Shown here in pieces: positions 1-11,900 of a stretch of DNA of 64,000 bases. The position numbers and the translations under genes were made by a program. The notes below the pieces were generated by a model. It ran no database searches, was not told where the DNA came from, and saw only the letters and a program-made list of their open reading frames with translations. The stretch spans positions 32,341,119 to 32,405,118 of the forward strand of contig OY754970.1 in the NCBI GenBank assembly GCA_963576475.1, given 5' to 3'. The stretch is from Molanna angustata. Lineage: Eukaryota; Arthropoda; Insecta; Trichoptera; Molannidae. The stretch's first letter is position 1. Each line of letters starts with the position of its first letter.

Positions 1-187
1 TGCATTTAAAAGTATTTAAAAGAAGTTTATTTGTCACGCAGTATTCATGTAGTTTATTTAGGTCATCCTGTAATAAATGTTATCTAAGGTTTTGGTATGA
101 TGGAACTTTAAGGAAATTTGGAAGTAACATGACAAAATAAAATATTATATAACGAATAATAAAACAAATTGTTATGTAATAGGTAAT
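1..187. other. AT-rich flank, no gene seen
   Basis: Low-complexity AT-rich DNA up to an abrupt rise in GC near 188, where the first LINE begins. No coding frame or RNA gene is apparent. Confidence 0.5.
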
Positions 188-387
188 CAGTCTATGTTGA
201 GATCCACTATCGTGGACCCCCATTTGCATTTCATGGAGCCCCCAGCAAAAGTTCTTCGGCGGGAGCCTGCAACCGCTAGGAGACGCGTCCCCAGGTGGCG
301 GATAGGGGAATGCTCGCCAGATATGGAGGGTAGGAGAGAAATAAAATACCTCCCGCGGACCAACAGGCACGTAGCGTCTAACCCAGA

Positions 388-1551
388 ATGGGCGGCTACA
401 AACAGCGTCTGTTCCCCATGTTAGGGGCGGCTGAACTAACCCCAGGGAAGGCAACGGGAAACCACCCTGGTATTTTTACCTCCCAAGATAGCTGTATGAT
501 GTCGATAAATAAAAATTTGGTTATGTCTGGCGATCCGATTGACACCCGGCGCTCCAATGGTTCCGGGCCACTGAGTGTGAAATTAGTTACCGGCCACGTG
601 GTGGTGGATAACCAGGCTGCTCGTGGAAAATGTACTACTGGAAATAGCAATAAACAACTACCACTACGTATGAACCAAAGAATAGTAACATGGAATGTGC
701 GTGGTCTTCTCCACCCAGGAAAGCTTGAAATAATCGAAAGGGAAATGTCCAATCACAAAATCCCAATCCTTGGATTAAGCGAGACTCACTGGCGTGATGA
801 GGGTTTCATTACTACAGACAACAATAATACGGTTTATTTCTCTGGCTCAAAAAATGAAAGTCGAAATGGCGTAGCAATTATAGTCTCTCCTGAAGTACAG
901 AAATGTGTTTTAGGGTACAAACCTGTCAACGATAGGATAATATGCCTCAAAATAATTTCCAAGCCATGCAAACTAAATATTATTCAAGTATACGCACCCA
1001 CATCTGAATCATCTGACGAAGATTTGTCTAACTTTTACAATAAGCTTGACGAAACTATATCAAAAGTACCAAACAAAGAAATTGCAACCATCATCGGCGA
1101 TTTCAATGCTAAAGTAGGAGATACAAAAAATGATAGTCACATTCGAGACATTGTGGGGAAATATGGAATAGGACAGAGGAATAGTCGTGGCGAAGAACTT
1201 ATTAGCTTTTGCTGTGACCATCAACTCTTCATTACTAATACTTATTTTAAACAACATATAAGAAGGCTCTACACCTGGACCTCTCCTGATAGACGTTACA
1301 AAAATCAAATAGATTTCATACTAATCAATAAACGTTGGAAATCATATGTAAGCAATGTAAAGACCTATCCTGGAGCAGAGTGCGGTACTGATCACCAGCT
1401 TCTTGTGGCAAATTTAAAAATGAAATTGAAAACTATTAAAATAAGCAAACCCAAAACTCCAAAATTAGACAATAAGGCTTTAGTTCTATTCAAAGACAAA
1501 ATCTCAAAACACCAAAACTTCATTCATAACACATATATTTATATAAACTGA
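388..1551 (+). pseudogene. LINE endonuclease domain (EEP/APE fold)
   Basis: This is the N-terminal part of the LINE polyprotein, an endonuclease that nicks target DNA to prime reverse transcription. Visible family motifs, in order, are TWNVRGL (start of the fold), LGLSETHW (metal-binding Glu), NGVAIIV, IIQVYAPTS, IIGDFNAKVG (catalytic Asp/Asn), NSRGEELISFC, YTWTSPD, QIDFILI and the terminal GTDHQLLVA with the catalytic Asp-His. All key residues appear present. The first ~100 codons lie in leader-like sequence and the true start is uncertain; a Met at 670 just before the TWNVRG block is an alternative. The frame ends at 1551 because of a small indel in a TA-rich tract. Confidence 0.85.
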
Positions 1552-1562
1552 CCATCCATGAA

Positions 1563-2966
1563 GTGATAGATGAAATAAGGAACTCACAAACACGGCCACA
1601 GCGAAATAAGAAAAAATGGATAACTGATGAGACATGGCAGCTGATAGATGACAGGAAATTTCTGAAACTACATGGTCTCAATTCACAACTGGAGATTGAT
1701 GCATACAGTGAGCTGGGTAAAGAAATTCAGAAAAAGTGCAGACAAGATAAAAATAGCTATATAAATAGTATATGTGCAGATTTGGAAACTCACTCTTACA
1801 GAAATGAAACAAAGGATCTATATCGCAAACTAAAGGAACTGACACACGAATCTAAATGTAAAACATACATAGTGGAAGATAAAAACGGGGACCCTATATA
1901 CGAACTCATCGAAGCTCTCGACCGCTGGAGGGAATACTGTTAAGATCTATACAAGAGTGATTATTCCAATGCTGTCGTTTTACAACCACCTGGAGAGGAC
2001 ATTGAACTTGAACCAGATATCCTTCTGTCCGAAGTTGAACATGCTTTACAACATCTGAAACGGGACAAGGCTCCAGGCAAAGACGGAATTGACGCAGAAA
2101 TCCTCTCATGTTTGGGTGACAGAGGCATACATCTGTTGCACTTGTTATGTAACAAGGTCTGGAAAACTGGTATCTGGCCGAAGGATTGGACGGAGTCTGT
2201 TTTTGGTCCACTGCACAAAAAAGGATCACCTGCCAAATGTGACAATTACAGAATGATTGCTCTTATATCACACGCCAGCAAAGTTCTATTACACATTTTG
2301 AATAAAAGGCTGAAACACTATCTTGACTGGCAAATACCACCTGAACAGACTGGCTTTGTGAGTGGAAGGGGAACAAGAGAACAGATCCTGAATGTGCGAC
2401 AGATAATTGAGAAGAGTAGGGAGTTCAATGCACCAGTTATTTTGTGTTTCATCGACTATAGCAAAGCTTTTGACTGCGTCAGATGGAGTAAGCTGTGGAT
2501 GGTGTTGGATGAGATGGGAGTCCCTAAGCATCTTATACATATCCTAAAAAACTTGTATGCAAATAGTTCTGCCTCAATAAGATTAAATAATGCCTTGTCC
2601 GCTACCTTCTCAGTCCAGAAGGGTGTCCGCCAGGGATGTATACTGTCTCCTGCTCTTTTTAACATATACGGAGAGTATATAATGAGGAAAGCTCTGGATG
2701 GTTGGGAGGCTGGATTCAGCATTGGTGGCAAGAAAATCTCCAACGTACGCCTTGCAGACGACACAACTCTAGTAGCCACAAACGAGACCGATATGAAACA
2801 ACTTTTGGATCGTGTTGAGAGGGAAAGTTTATCACTCGGTCTGAGCATAAACCAATGCAAAACCAAACTGATGTTGATTGATAGAGCATGTAAACTTCCC
2901 CCAATAAACTCTCTAAACCATCTTGAGATAGTACATGACTTCACATATCTGGGTTCCAACATTGTT
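1563..2966 (+). pseudogene. LINE reverse transcriptase, broken
   Basis: This frame continues the LINE polyprotein and holds the RT palm and fingers. Motifs visible are KAPGKDGID, GFVSGRGTREQI, FIDYSKAFDCV (first catalytic Asp), GVRQGCILSPALFN and VRLADDTTLV, a YADD-type active site with Leu for Tyr. One in-frame TAA at 1941-1943 interrupts it between a linker and the RT proper. The reading then continues in the same frame for another ~340 codons. It ends in an inserted sequence right after the tyrosine-leucine-glycine-serine stretch that normally leads into the C-terminal region. Confidence 0.88.
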
Positions 2967-3171
2967 TGTTATTTTTAAATATGCATATTCTTTTGTTTTC
3001 TTTATTTTGTATTCATGTGGATAGTTTGTACTACTTACCATTCTATTATTATGTGAAACAATGTTATTGGCAGATTGTTGTATACTTCTTTTATAATTAT
3101 CATGTACTTTTCTATCTGTACTCCTGTTTTGTTTCCTAATCAAAAATAAAAATAAAAATAAAAATAATATG
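2966..3171 (+). mobile_element. AAAAT-tailed retroposon inserted in the LINE
   Basis: About 205 bp of AT-rich DNA interrupts the LINE frame. It ends in four or five AAAAT repeats just before the LINE frame resumes. A short A-rich microsatellite tail is typical of a retroposed, 5'-truncated LINE or SINE 3' end. A similar AAAAT-rich terminus closes the LINE fragment ending near 15606. The source element is not identified and the target-site duplication is unclear. Confidence 0.6.
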
Positions 3172-3736
3172 TGACACCGGTGGTTGTGAAGCGGAAGTAA
3201 AAAGACGCATCGCCATGGCAAAGGGAGCACTGGGAAAGCTCACAAGAGTATGGAAGGACAGGACCATTACGAAAACTACGAAGGCTAGACTCATCAGGGC
3301 TCTGATATTCCCGATGTTCCTTTATGGCGTGGAAACATGGACACTTAGGGAGTCAGAGCGAAAGAGGATCGATGCTTTCGAAATGTGGTGCTGGAGGCGT
3401 ATGCTGCGCATCCCATGGACAGCCAGAAGAACCAATGTGTCAATTTTAGACGAGCTAAGGATTGAAGATCGTCTGTCGACGATATGTTACAGACGTATCC
3501 TTCAATTCTTTGGACACATTGCCAGAAGAAAACCAGACTGCCTCGAGAAGCTTGTTGTGATGGGCAGCGTGGAGGGACGGAGATCTCGTGGTCGCTCACC
3601 GACCAGATGGAGCGATTTGGCTAAGTCCACAATGGGGTCTTCGGTGACTGGTGCTCTGCGTTCAGCCCAAAACAGATTGGCATGGAGGCGAGCCATACGT
3701 GTGGCGACAGGCTACAGCCGCTATCCTCAGTCATGA
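3172..3736 (+). pseudogene. LINE RT C-terminal region
   Basis: The interrupted LINE frame resumes with the DTGGCEAEVKRRIAMAKGAL-type junction, then LIRALIFPMFLYGVETWTL, an aromatic- and arginine-rich stretch (MWCWRRMLRIPW) and FFGHIARR. This order is usual C-terminal to the RT in many insect LINEs. The frame is open from 3172 to a TGA at 3734-3736. It belongs to the LINE around it rather than being a separate gene. Confidence 0.85.
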
Positions 3737-3768
3737 GGAAAAGGACGATTGATTGAGACCCCTTGCAG

Positions 3769-3817
3769 GTTGTCATAGACCCCTGGGGGTCGATATAGAC
3801 CACTTTGGGAATCACTG
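3769..3817. repeat. Possible orphan hAT-type terminus
   Basis: The block ends in TTTGGGAATCACTG, the reverse complement of a hAT-like terminus of the CAGTGATTCCCAAA type. It resembles the right end of the complete hAT derivative at 51163-51677. No matching left end was found, so this is a weak call; it could instead be LINE 3' UTR. Confidence 0.35.
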
Positions 3818-3829
3818 CGCTAAACCAAC

Positions 3830-4530
3830 GAAAAGCATTGAAAAGTGTCAGTCTTTTGTAATACAAAGTTTTGATTTATCCAGACGCAATTTATGTACTT
3901 GATTATTAATTTAGAATACCTATTCCAGATTTGCAGTCTACCTTAAATATAACAAGAAAACTTGAGTGGAAATCTCTATAATTTACAAATTGAAATGTAA
4001 ACAATTCTCTGGTTAAAATTACTTATCATTTTCAAGCTCAACCAGCAGCTTTTTTTCATTAATTTTCTTGTTACAATATTTCAAATGTTTTATTCAAAAG
4101 AAAGAAAAAAGAAAGTTAATTTTTGTTTGAAAATATACAAATATTATTCATAGATTCGAATCAAACAAATCTTGTGTATGGCTTTTCTTATTGAAATATT
4201 GGACATCAGCCAGCAGCCATCAGCCAGTAAACAGTGGCAGACATTGGAAATAAACACAATTAGCTCTACGGAAGTTATTATCGATAACCAGAACTTCACC
4301 ATTGTTCTTAATACTATTAAAAATTTGGATGTACTTTATTGATCATCAGAAGTAATTAATACTCACATTTAACTGGTGGATTTTTCCGAGAAAAAGTGTC
4401 CAAAAATAACCATTTTATTAGACATGTCAAGGGAATTAACTGCGCACAATTTAATTCTGTAAACAAATATGACTTAATTTCATTGTTCATAAAAAGAACA
4501 ACCTCAATAAATGTTTTAATTTAATTTTAT
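3830..4530. other. No gene seen
   Basis: AT-rich intergenic sequence with no supported coding frame, RNA gene or clear repeat boundary. Confidence 0.4.
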
Positions 4531-4532
4531 AT

Positions 4533-4985
4533 TAATGGGTATTTTAAATCAAACAAATGATTTGGTCTACATATATATTTTTTCCTGAGTCCAGGACGAC
4601 CGTTTCAGCTTATTAGGCCCTTATCAACTGGTAAACATAAAAACTCTGCTTTTTCTTATATACTAAAATTCGGTACATTTTTGCAGTTATGGATTGTTCA
4701 AAACAGTTGTAATATGGTTTATGTTGGGAATTACGTCGATGCAGGTGTTTAGGTAGGTAATGAAAAAACCTACAGTACAGCTGTTTAAAAATATAAAGTC
4801 TTTACCGAAAAGGGTGAAGATCAGACGTTTTATTGTGGTATGTACCGAATTTTAGTATATAAGAAAAAGCAGAGTTTGTATGTTTACCAGTTGATAAGGG
4901 CCTAATAAGCTGAAACGGTCGTCCTGGACTAAGGAAAAAATATATATGTAGACCAAATCATTTGTTTGATTTAAAATACCCATTA
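4533..4985. mobile_element. Fold-back DNA element with 146-bp terminal inverted repeats
   Basis: Positions 4533-4678 are almost exactly the reverse complement of 4840-4985, around a ~160-bp unique centre. The ends read TAATGGGTATTTTAAATC and its reverse complement. It carries no coding capacity. Long TIRs and small size fit a non-autonomous DNA transposon. The superfamily cannot be told. Confidence 0.8.
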
Positions 4986-5044
4986 TGGAATTCTGCATAT
5001 TCAACACCGTCAGCATTGACAAAATTAAAAAATCTAATTTTATA

Positions 5045-5215
5045 TTATTTCTCAGGCAACTAACTAACTAATGCATGCAACTAAGTTACCTCATAAGGGA
5101 GATTTATGACGTATATCGTTCAAGACTGAAAACACTATACACAACTGTGTCTACAATGGGAATCGAACCCATCAAGTCAAATTTCTTATTACTGAGCCAC
5201 GAATGGCAATAATTT
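5045..5215 (-). mobile_element. tRNA-derived SINE, family 3 (minus strand)
   Basis: Read on the minus strand, this has a tRNA-like head (box-B-like GGTTCGATTCCC around 5160) and a body that recurs near 33478-33685 and 34005-34145, with the shared phrases GACTGAAAACAC and GGCAACTAAC. Diverged copy. Confidence 0.6.
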
Positions 5216-5860
5216 TAATTAGTATACATCATTTAACCACAGAAAGAATCTTTTATCAAAAATATCTTGCTAAGATATCTCAGTAAGGGCATAATTGATT
5301 TGTTGTACCTAGATCCGCATTAAAGTGACACACTGTAATAATTGTAGTACTCCCGCCTTTTTTTATTTCTTAATTGAAAAATAAAAAAGTGTTTACATTT
5401 TACAAACATCAATGCTTAAATATGAAAATATTTTTTTTTATTAAAATATACGAGTGATTTATGAACGTAGGTACTCCAAGGCACTATACTGGATGGGTTG
5501 CATAATTTATTTCAAGAAAGTATTTTGCAATGATTGCATTAAATTTCTTAATCCTGATCTATAGATCTTACAATAGACGGCGCCACTTAGCCCTTTTTGC
5601 AAGTGCGCATTATTCTATCGATCTATCCCAACGTCCATCAACGCTATAGATCTTATCGTGTCTCAGAATATCTTTACATTGTGCAACGATTAGTGGGCAC
5701 CGGCCAAACTGTAATACACTTTCTCTGCGGTATTAGATTGCAATTATTAAAATTCCGTAATATTCGCATCGTCAAAATGTAATGTATAATACTGTATTAA
5801 ATCGCAATTAGTAAAAACAATCCCCGTTGATCTAAACGAACAAGTAACTCGGTTCATCGT
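5216..5860. other. Upstream region of the PDZ gene
   Basis: No coding sequence recognised. The last ~150 bp become less AT-biased on approach to the candidate TATA box and 5' UTR of the PDZ gene. Confidence 0.4.
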
Positions 5861-5868
5861 ACCGAAGT

Positions 5869-5876
5869 TATAAATA
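5869..5876 (+). promoter_or_regulatory. Candidate TATA box of the PDZ gene
   Basis: TATAAATA lies 120 bp upstream of the ATG at 5989. The start of transcription would fall near 5900, giving a 5' UTR of about 90 nt. This is motif evidence only; TATA-like strings are common in AT-rich DNA. Confidence 0.35.
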
Positions 5877-5988
5877 CAGTCGCTATTTAGAATCCGTCGC
5901 GAATTTGTGAGCTTTAAGTACAGCAAGGAAAGTATTTTAATAATTATTATTGTGAACGGGGAAAAGTTTTGGGTGGTTTCGTATCAAA

Positions 5989-8900
5989 ATGCCAACCGTA
6001 GTGACATTGATTAAGGATGGTGAGTCTTCATGGGGTTTTCAGCTGACTGGCGGCGCTTCTTTTGAAATGCCGTTGACCGTCTTTGAGGTAATTTTCGTTG
6101 TTATCGGGAATCATTAATAACATCACACGTCAAATTATGAAGTCAAACACTTCATCTCAATCAGTTTATTTCATATGACACGAATACATAAATCATTTTC
6201 GATTATCCACAAAAAAACTATAGCTATGTTTCATAATTATGTTAGTTCATTCATGGAGTAAGTCTGTTTTTAAATACGTACTAGTTAATGTAGGTGTTTG
6301 TTTTTAATTTGTATTTATTTTTAAATGTATAAAAAACAAATTCTACCAGTCATAATAAAATTTTCGACACGTTATACCATTTCGACAATCTGCAAAAAAA
6401 CTTGCACAAATTTTTTTTTTCTTACATTTGTTTTGAATCTTCTGTATATCATTTGTTCTTTAATGAACTTCTTTTATACGTTTTGAACGATCATGAAAGA
6501 TGTGGAGAGTAATTTAAAGAATTTTTTACATAGATGGTTTTAAATTATTACATTTTTACTGCATTGAGTTATTGGTGGAATAAACATATAACATTTATAT
6601 TTCATAGAAATGCAATGATCAAATTTCGATCTCAATTATTATTTTTGATGGAATACCTATATGTGCTGAAAATATATCGTGGGATTAAAATATCTCATTT
6701 TAATGTTAATATTGAAGTACCTATTTATTTTCTTCGCTTGAGGAGACAATATTGTGACATTTCCTTATAAAATATATTGATGAAAATATCCAATCTTCGA
6801 TGTAGGCATTTATAAATTCAATATTACATCAACGGTGTTTATTCAATTGGAACATTATAGGTATTTAATATAATCTTATATTATTTAAACGCAATTTACC
6901 CTAAACCATAATAAATTAGCGGTGTACAACAAATTATAAATGTTATGACAATAGATGTGATAAAATGGAGAGCTTTAAAAAATCTGATCACTTGGTTAAC
7001 TTACCATTTTGTAGATCAGTTAAGTGATGAAAAAAAGCAAAACCGTAACATTTTACTAGTACTGTAGGTAATTGAATATATTGAGAGGTTCTGATGAGGA
7101 AATAAGAAAAAAATAAGGTTTATAAATATTAACATCAGGGGGGCAAGTCTGGTTCAACTGGCGAAATCAAAAACCTCACGATTACCTACCCATATCATGG
7201 ATATAATTATTATATGGAATTCTATAATATCTTTAGATGTCATATAACTCTTTATATCTTTAGATGTCATAGAACTCCATATGATCATTATATCCATGAT
7301 ATAGGTAATCGTGAGGGTTTTGATTTTGCCGATTGCACCAGACTTGCCCCCCAGTTTCTTTTTTTTGTACAGGCAGAAATAATATTAATTATTAGTTTGT
7401 GATCGAATATATTTATTATTGCATATGCGCAAACATTGGATTTTTTTCCCTGTCGGGAGTCAAAGATATTTTTTAACAGATTTTTAATTATCTCAATAGA
7501 GACGAAGTTGGAATATTCAATGTAGGAGAATATTCTCCTACAGTGAATATTCCAACTTCGTCTCTATTGAGATAATTAAAAATCTGTTAAAATATATCTT
7601 TGACTCCTGACAGGGAAAAAAATCCAATGTTTGCGCATATGCAATAATAAAAATATTCGATTACTTACACATTGGTACAAGTAGGTAAATAAGACAAAAA
7701 TGACCTTATAAGTCTGGCGCAATTCAGGGGTGACTTCAATGCGAAAAATGCATTGTCACCTCAGGTATAAGAATTGTTGCTCTCATTATTTACAAAAAAA
7801 AAAACAATTCTCTCAATAGATGGCGTTACAACAAAAATAAATAAAAATAATAAGAATGTTGTTCATAATTTCACACATAGATGGCTGTAGTAAAAATCCT
7901 TATTTTCAAGCGAAAAGAATTTCGGCAAGTATTGCAATATATAGAACTTTCAAAAATTGAATTGATAGGGTCATTAAAAAGTCATAATTGGTGAACGTTG
8001 CGCAAGCGCATAAAGTGATCACGTAAACCAGCTGATGACAGGTCGTAAACCCTGTAGGTGCCTTGATTTCCCGGTTCTCCTACAGTGAATATTCCAATTT
8101 CGTCTCTATTGAGATAATTAAAAATCTGTTAAAAAATATTAGTTAGTGTTTCTGTACTTTGGTTTATGTTCGAAATTATCAATTATTTCGAAAATTATTG
8201 CGCATATGCACGAAACGTTATGCACACATATTTATGGTATTATTATATGTTTATAATTTTGTGTTTTTTTTTCAAACGATCCGACGATTAAAAATCATTT
8301 GACAAAAATATACCTGGATACAGTTTTACTGCAGACTATATTGCGGACATTCAAGCACTGAAAAAAACATATGACAACTGAACTGGCTACCTGCGTTCAA
8401 GCCAAACCTTTGTTATCAGTAATAAAGGTATATCTATTTATGGCTGTACGGTTTGGCTGTGTGCACAAAACATTTAGAATAACCAAATGTTCTGTAGTCA
8501 CTATAGTTCGGTTAAATATAACATGAAATTTTTTTACTATTAATATAATGTCAATTGAAAATAAAAATACGTTTTCGTTGCTCTATATGTCGAGAAACGA
8601 CATTTTACGTTTTTATTTTCACAATCTAATCTTTACAATCTTAATGTCAAAATATTATGTCAAACAAAAGATAGGTATTTAAATATGAAATGATGAAATG
8701 TTGAAAAATGAACTATGAATTATGTGTTTAGGTACCTAATATAAAAAGTATCAAAATACAATAAGTAAACTTTACATTAATAAAAAAAAATCGGTGTGCA
8801 TGAACATATTATGCAAAATAAAATATATAAGAAATGGAGAAAAAAAAAACAAAAAAAAATAGCAACTAAAAGAGATAATATAAAAAAAATCAATTAGGTA

Positions 8901-11900
8901 AGGTATCTACATAAAATTAATATACTTAAAATCCTTAATACTTTCTTACCCGGAATCAGCATTGTCTTTTGTCTCAAATGTTTATAATCGAATTGAGGAC
9001 AAAAAGTATATCTTGTTGTAGTAATTATTCTTATTTATATGTAATTCTGTTTATTTCTTTTACTAAAACAATCTTAATCCTTCTTTATTATAATTAAATA
9101 CATATGAATGGAATAATCTGATTTGTCTTATGAAGAACAAAAGGAGAGTGCACATTAAACATTTAACCAACATAAAATATATCTGAATTACATGTACAAA
9201 AATATTTATGGAACCTTTTTTGTGCGGGAAAAGCAAACTCGAAGACGTTTAGATATTCTTGCCAAATCATTTCAGTAGGATCAAATGTAAGAATGTCAAA
9301 AACGATATTTATATCTAACTCATTCAAAAAATGCATTCAGAATGTAGTAAGCGTTCAAAACATTGATAATGTTAATCTTTAATATAAAAAGAATATCAGT
9401 TTCCATTAAGTCGAATAACACGTATATGACTTAAAATAAATTCAATAAAGTTATAGACATTTAATTTGTCCCTACATTTAATTATAAGTAACTGTTGTAG
9501 TTTCTGATAAAGCTGACTTGCCTATGTATATTGTATTATGTCTAGCTGTTTCGAAAAAGTATCATCATCATCATCATCACTGGCTCTACAGCCCGTTGTG
9601 GACCTTGGCCTCCTCCAGCATTCGTCGCCATCTTCCTCTATCCTGACAGGCACTCCTCCAATCCCTTATTCCAACTGCTTCTACGTCCCGCTGCACACCA
9701 TCCATCCATCGGAGTTTGGGTCTACCGACACTACGTCTACCTTGGGGCTTTAAATGAATGATCCTTTTTGGCACTCTTTCATCACTCATTCTTTGGACGT
9801 GCCCTGCCCATCTCAGCCTCCCTGTTTTGATGATTTTTACGATGTTTGGTTCTTTGTAAACATTGTAGACCTCTGTGTTGTGTCGTATTCTCCAAACTCC
9901 GTTTTCCTGGATTGGGCCGAATACTTTTCTGAGTATTTTTCTCTCAAACACCAGTAGAGATGTCTCATCTTTTTTACTCAGTACCCAGCATTCAGAGCCG
10001 TATGTCAGTACAGGACGTAGTAATGTTTTGTAAATGGTGACCTTTGTTTTCCTCGACAACACCCGAGATGCAAGATGTCTTCTTAAACCATAGAAGCATC
10101 TATTAGCCATGAATATTCGGCGCTTGATTTCAGTGGATATGTCGTTCACATCAGTCACCATTGATCCCAGATAGGTGAAACTTCTAACGGATTCTATTGT
10201 GTGAGAGCCTATATTGATTGTAGTGGGGGTCTGGTTATTGTGAACAGTTTTGGTGACTGGCATATATTTAGTCTTACTAGCGTTGATGTGAAGGCCCATT
10301 CCATTAGCAGCCCTCTCTAGCTCAACAAATGTCTCCGTCATTGCCCGCTGTGATCTACCAATTACGTCAATATCATTTGCGTACCCCAGTACTTGGGTTG
10401 CTTTATAGAATATCGTCCCAGTTGTTTCTATTCCAGACTCTCTCACGCATTTCTCCAAAGCAATGTTAAAGAGCAGACAAGCCAGGGCATCTCCTTGACG
10501 AAGGCCATGTAATGCATAAAACGGTTCAGAAGTGTCGCTTTGAATCCGAACTCTACACTGCGATTGGACCATAGTGAGCCTTACCATCCTTATGAGTTTG
10601 TTTGGAATTCCCAGATACTTCATCGCCTCATACAAGTGCGCTCTGTTGATACTGTCATAAGCAGCTTTGAAATCGATAAAAAGGTGGTATGTGTCGATAT
10701 TATATTCCAGGGTTTTTTCTAGTATTTGGCGGAGAGTGAATATTTGGTCTATAGTGGATCTTCCTGGGCGGAATCCGCTTTGATACTGTCCCACCAGGTT
10801 TTCTGCGTATGGTAGTAGTCTGGCAAAAAGGATGCTGGCAAACATCTTATAGCCTGTATTTAGGAGGGTTATACAGAAAAAGTATGATATATGTAAAATA
10901 AATGAATAATAATAAAATTAATTACCAACTTTGCCGACCGCAGTGACACATTTGGTAAGCCGTTTGGTTTCTGTGCGGGCGTCCTGGGTCCGATCCCCAG
11001 AAGAGATGAAATTTATTTAAATTAATTTCTCACGCTAATATTGCTTCTCTGGGCTGGAAACACTGGTTAGTAGGAAGAAATTGACATACGGCAATAAACT
11101 CGCCACTTGCGCAGGGTGCAAGGAAGTGTTTATTATTTTTTTATTATTATTTTAAAATTAAAATTATCATACATTAATACATAGGTTTAACTCCACCATC
11201 AATTTAAGCTTTGACGTTTTTTTCTGAGAAAAGTACATTTTTATGATAATTTGCATATGCGGATACTTGTTATGTCTAATATGAAATATTTTCAATATTA
11301 TAAAAAAATCAGGAAGTTTAGAAAAAAATCGGCAATTTATTTATATGTAGGTACATTTGCTGTTAATGCAAAACCATTAAATTTAAAAATTTCCTGATAG
11401 ATATAAATTACTAGTAGCTAGTAGTTATACCAATCGATTATGATTTAATGAGGTAATAATTATGTCAGTTTTATACATGTTTAATCACTATAAATTTGGT
11501 TACAATGAAATCAAATACCTACATAACAAACATCGATATTTGTGTTGATCGTGCATCTATCATTAAAACGCGCACTATTCTAACACTTTACTCTCAATAG
11601 CACAAGTAAATTATATCAAATTTAATTTAGACCTAGAATATTTATATTACGCAAGGAACTAAACCAAATTTCCTTCCGCAAATAAAAAAAAATAATTCAA
11701 AATTTTATCTTTACACACGAGTGCTTGCACTCTGGTGAAGGGAAATATGTTATATTACTATGAAAATTTTTATGTTTTTTTTATTTTAAATAAAAAAATG
11801 TGTTAGCGGAAAATTATGATTAGAAAATATTTAATTATATGATTTCTTCTTCTTCTTCTTCTTCTTCAAGGGTGTTACAGTCAAAATTGAGCCTTGACCT

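Larger units (their letters stand above)
188..3768 (+). mobile_element. Non-LTR retrotransposon (LINE), nearly full length but inactive
   Basis: A GC-richer block of about 3.6 kb in AT-rich surroundings. In order it carries a 5' leader, an apurinic-type endonuclease, a reverse transcriptase (RT) and a C-terminal region typical of APE-type LINEs. Three lesions inactivate it: a frame change near 1540-1560 in a TA-rich run, an in-frame TAA at 1941-1943, and a ~205-bp insertion at about 2966-3171 that splits the RT C-terminal region. Joined across these lesions the frames follow one another collinearly, so this was once a single element. The family looks RTE-like from its RT and C-terminal wording, but the clade is an inference. 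No target-site duplication was identified. Confidence 0.9.
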
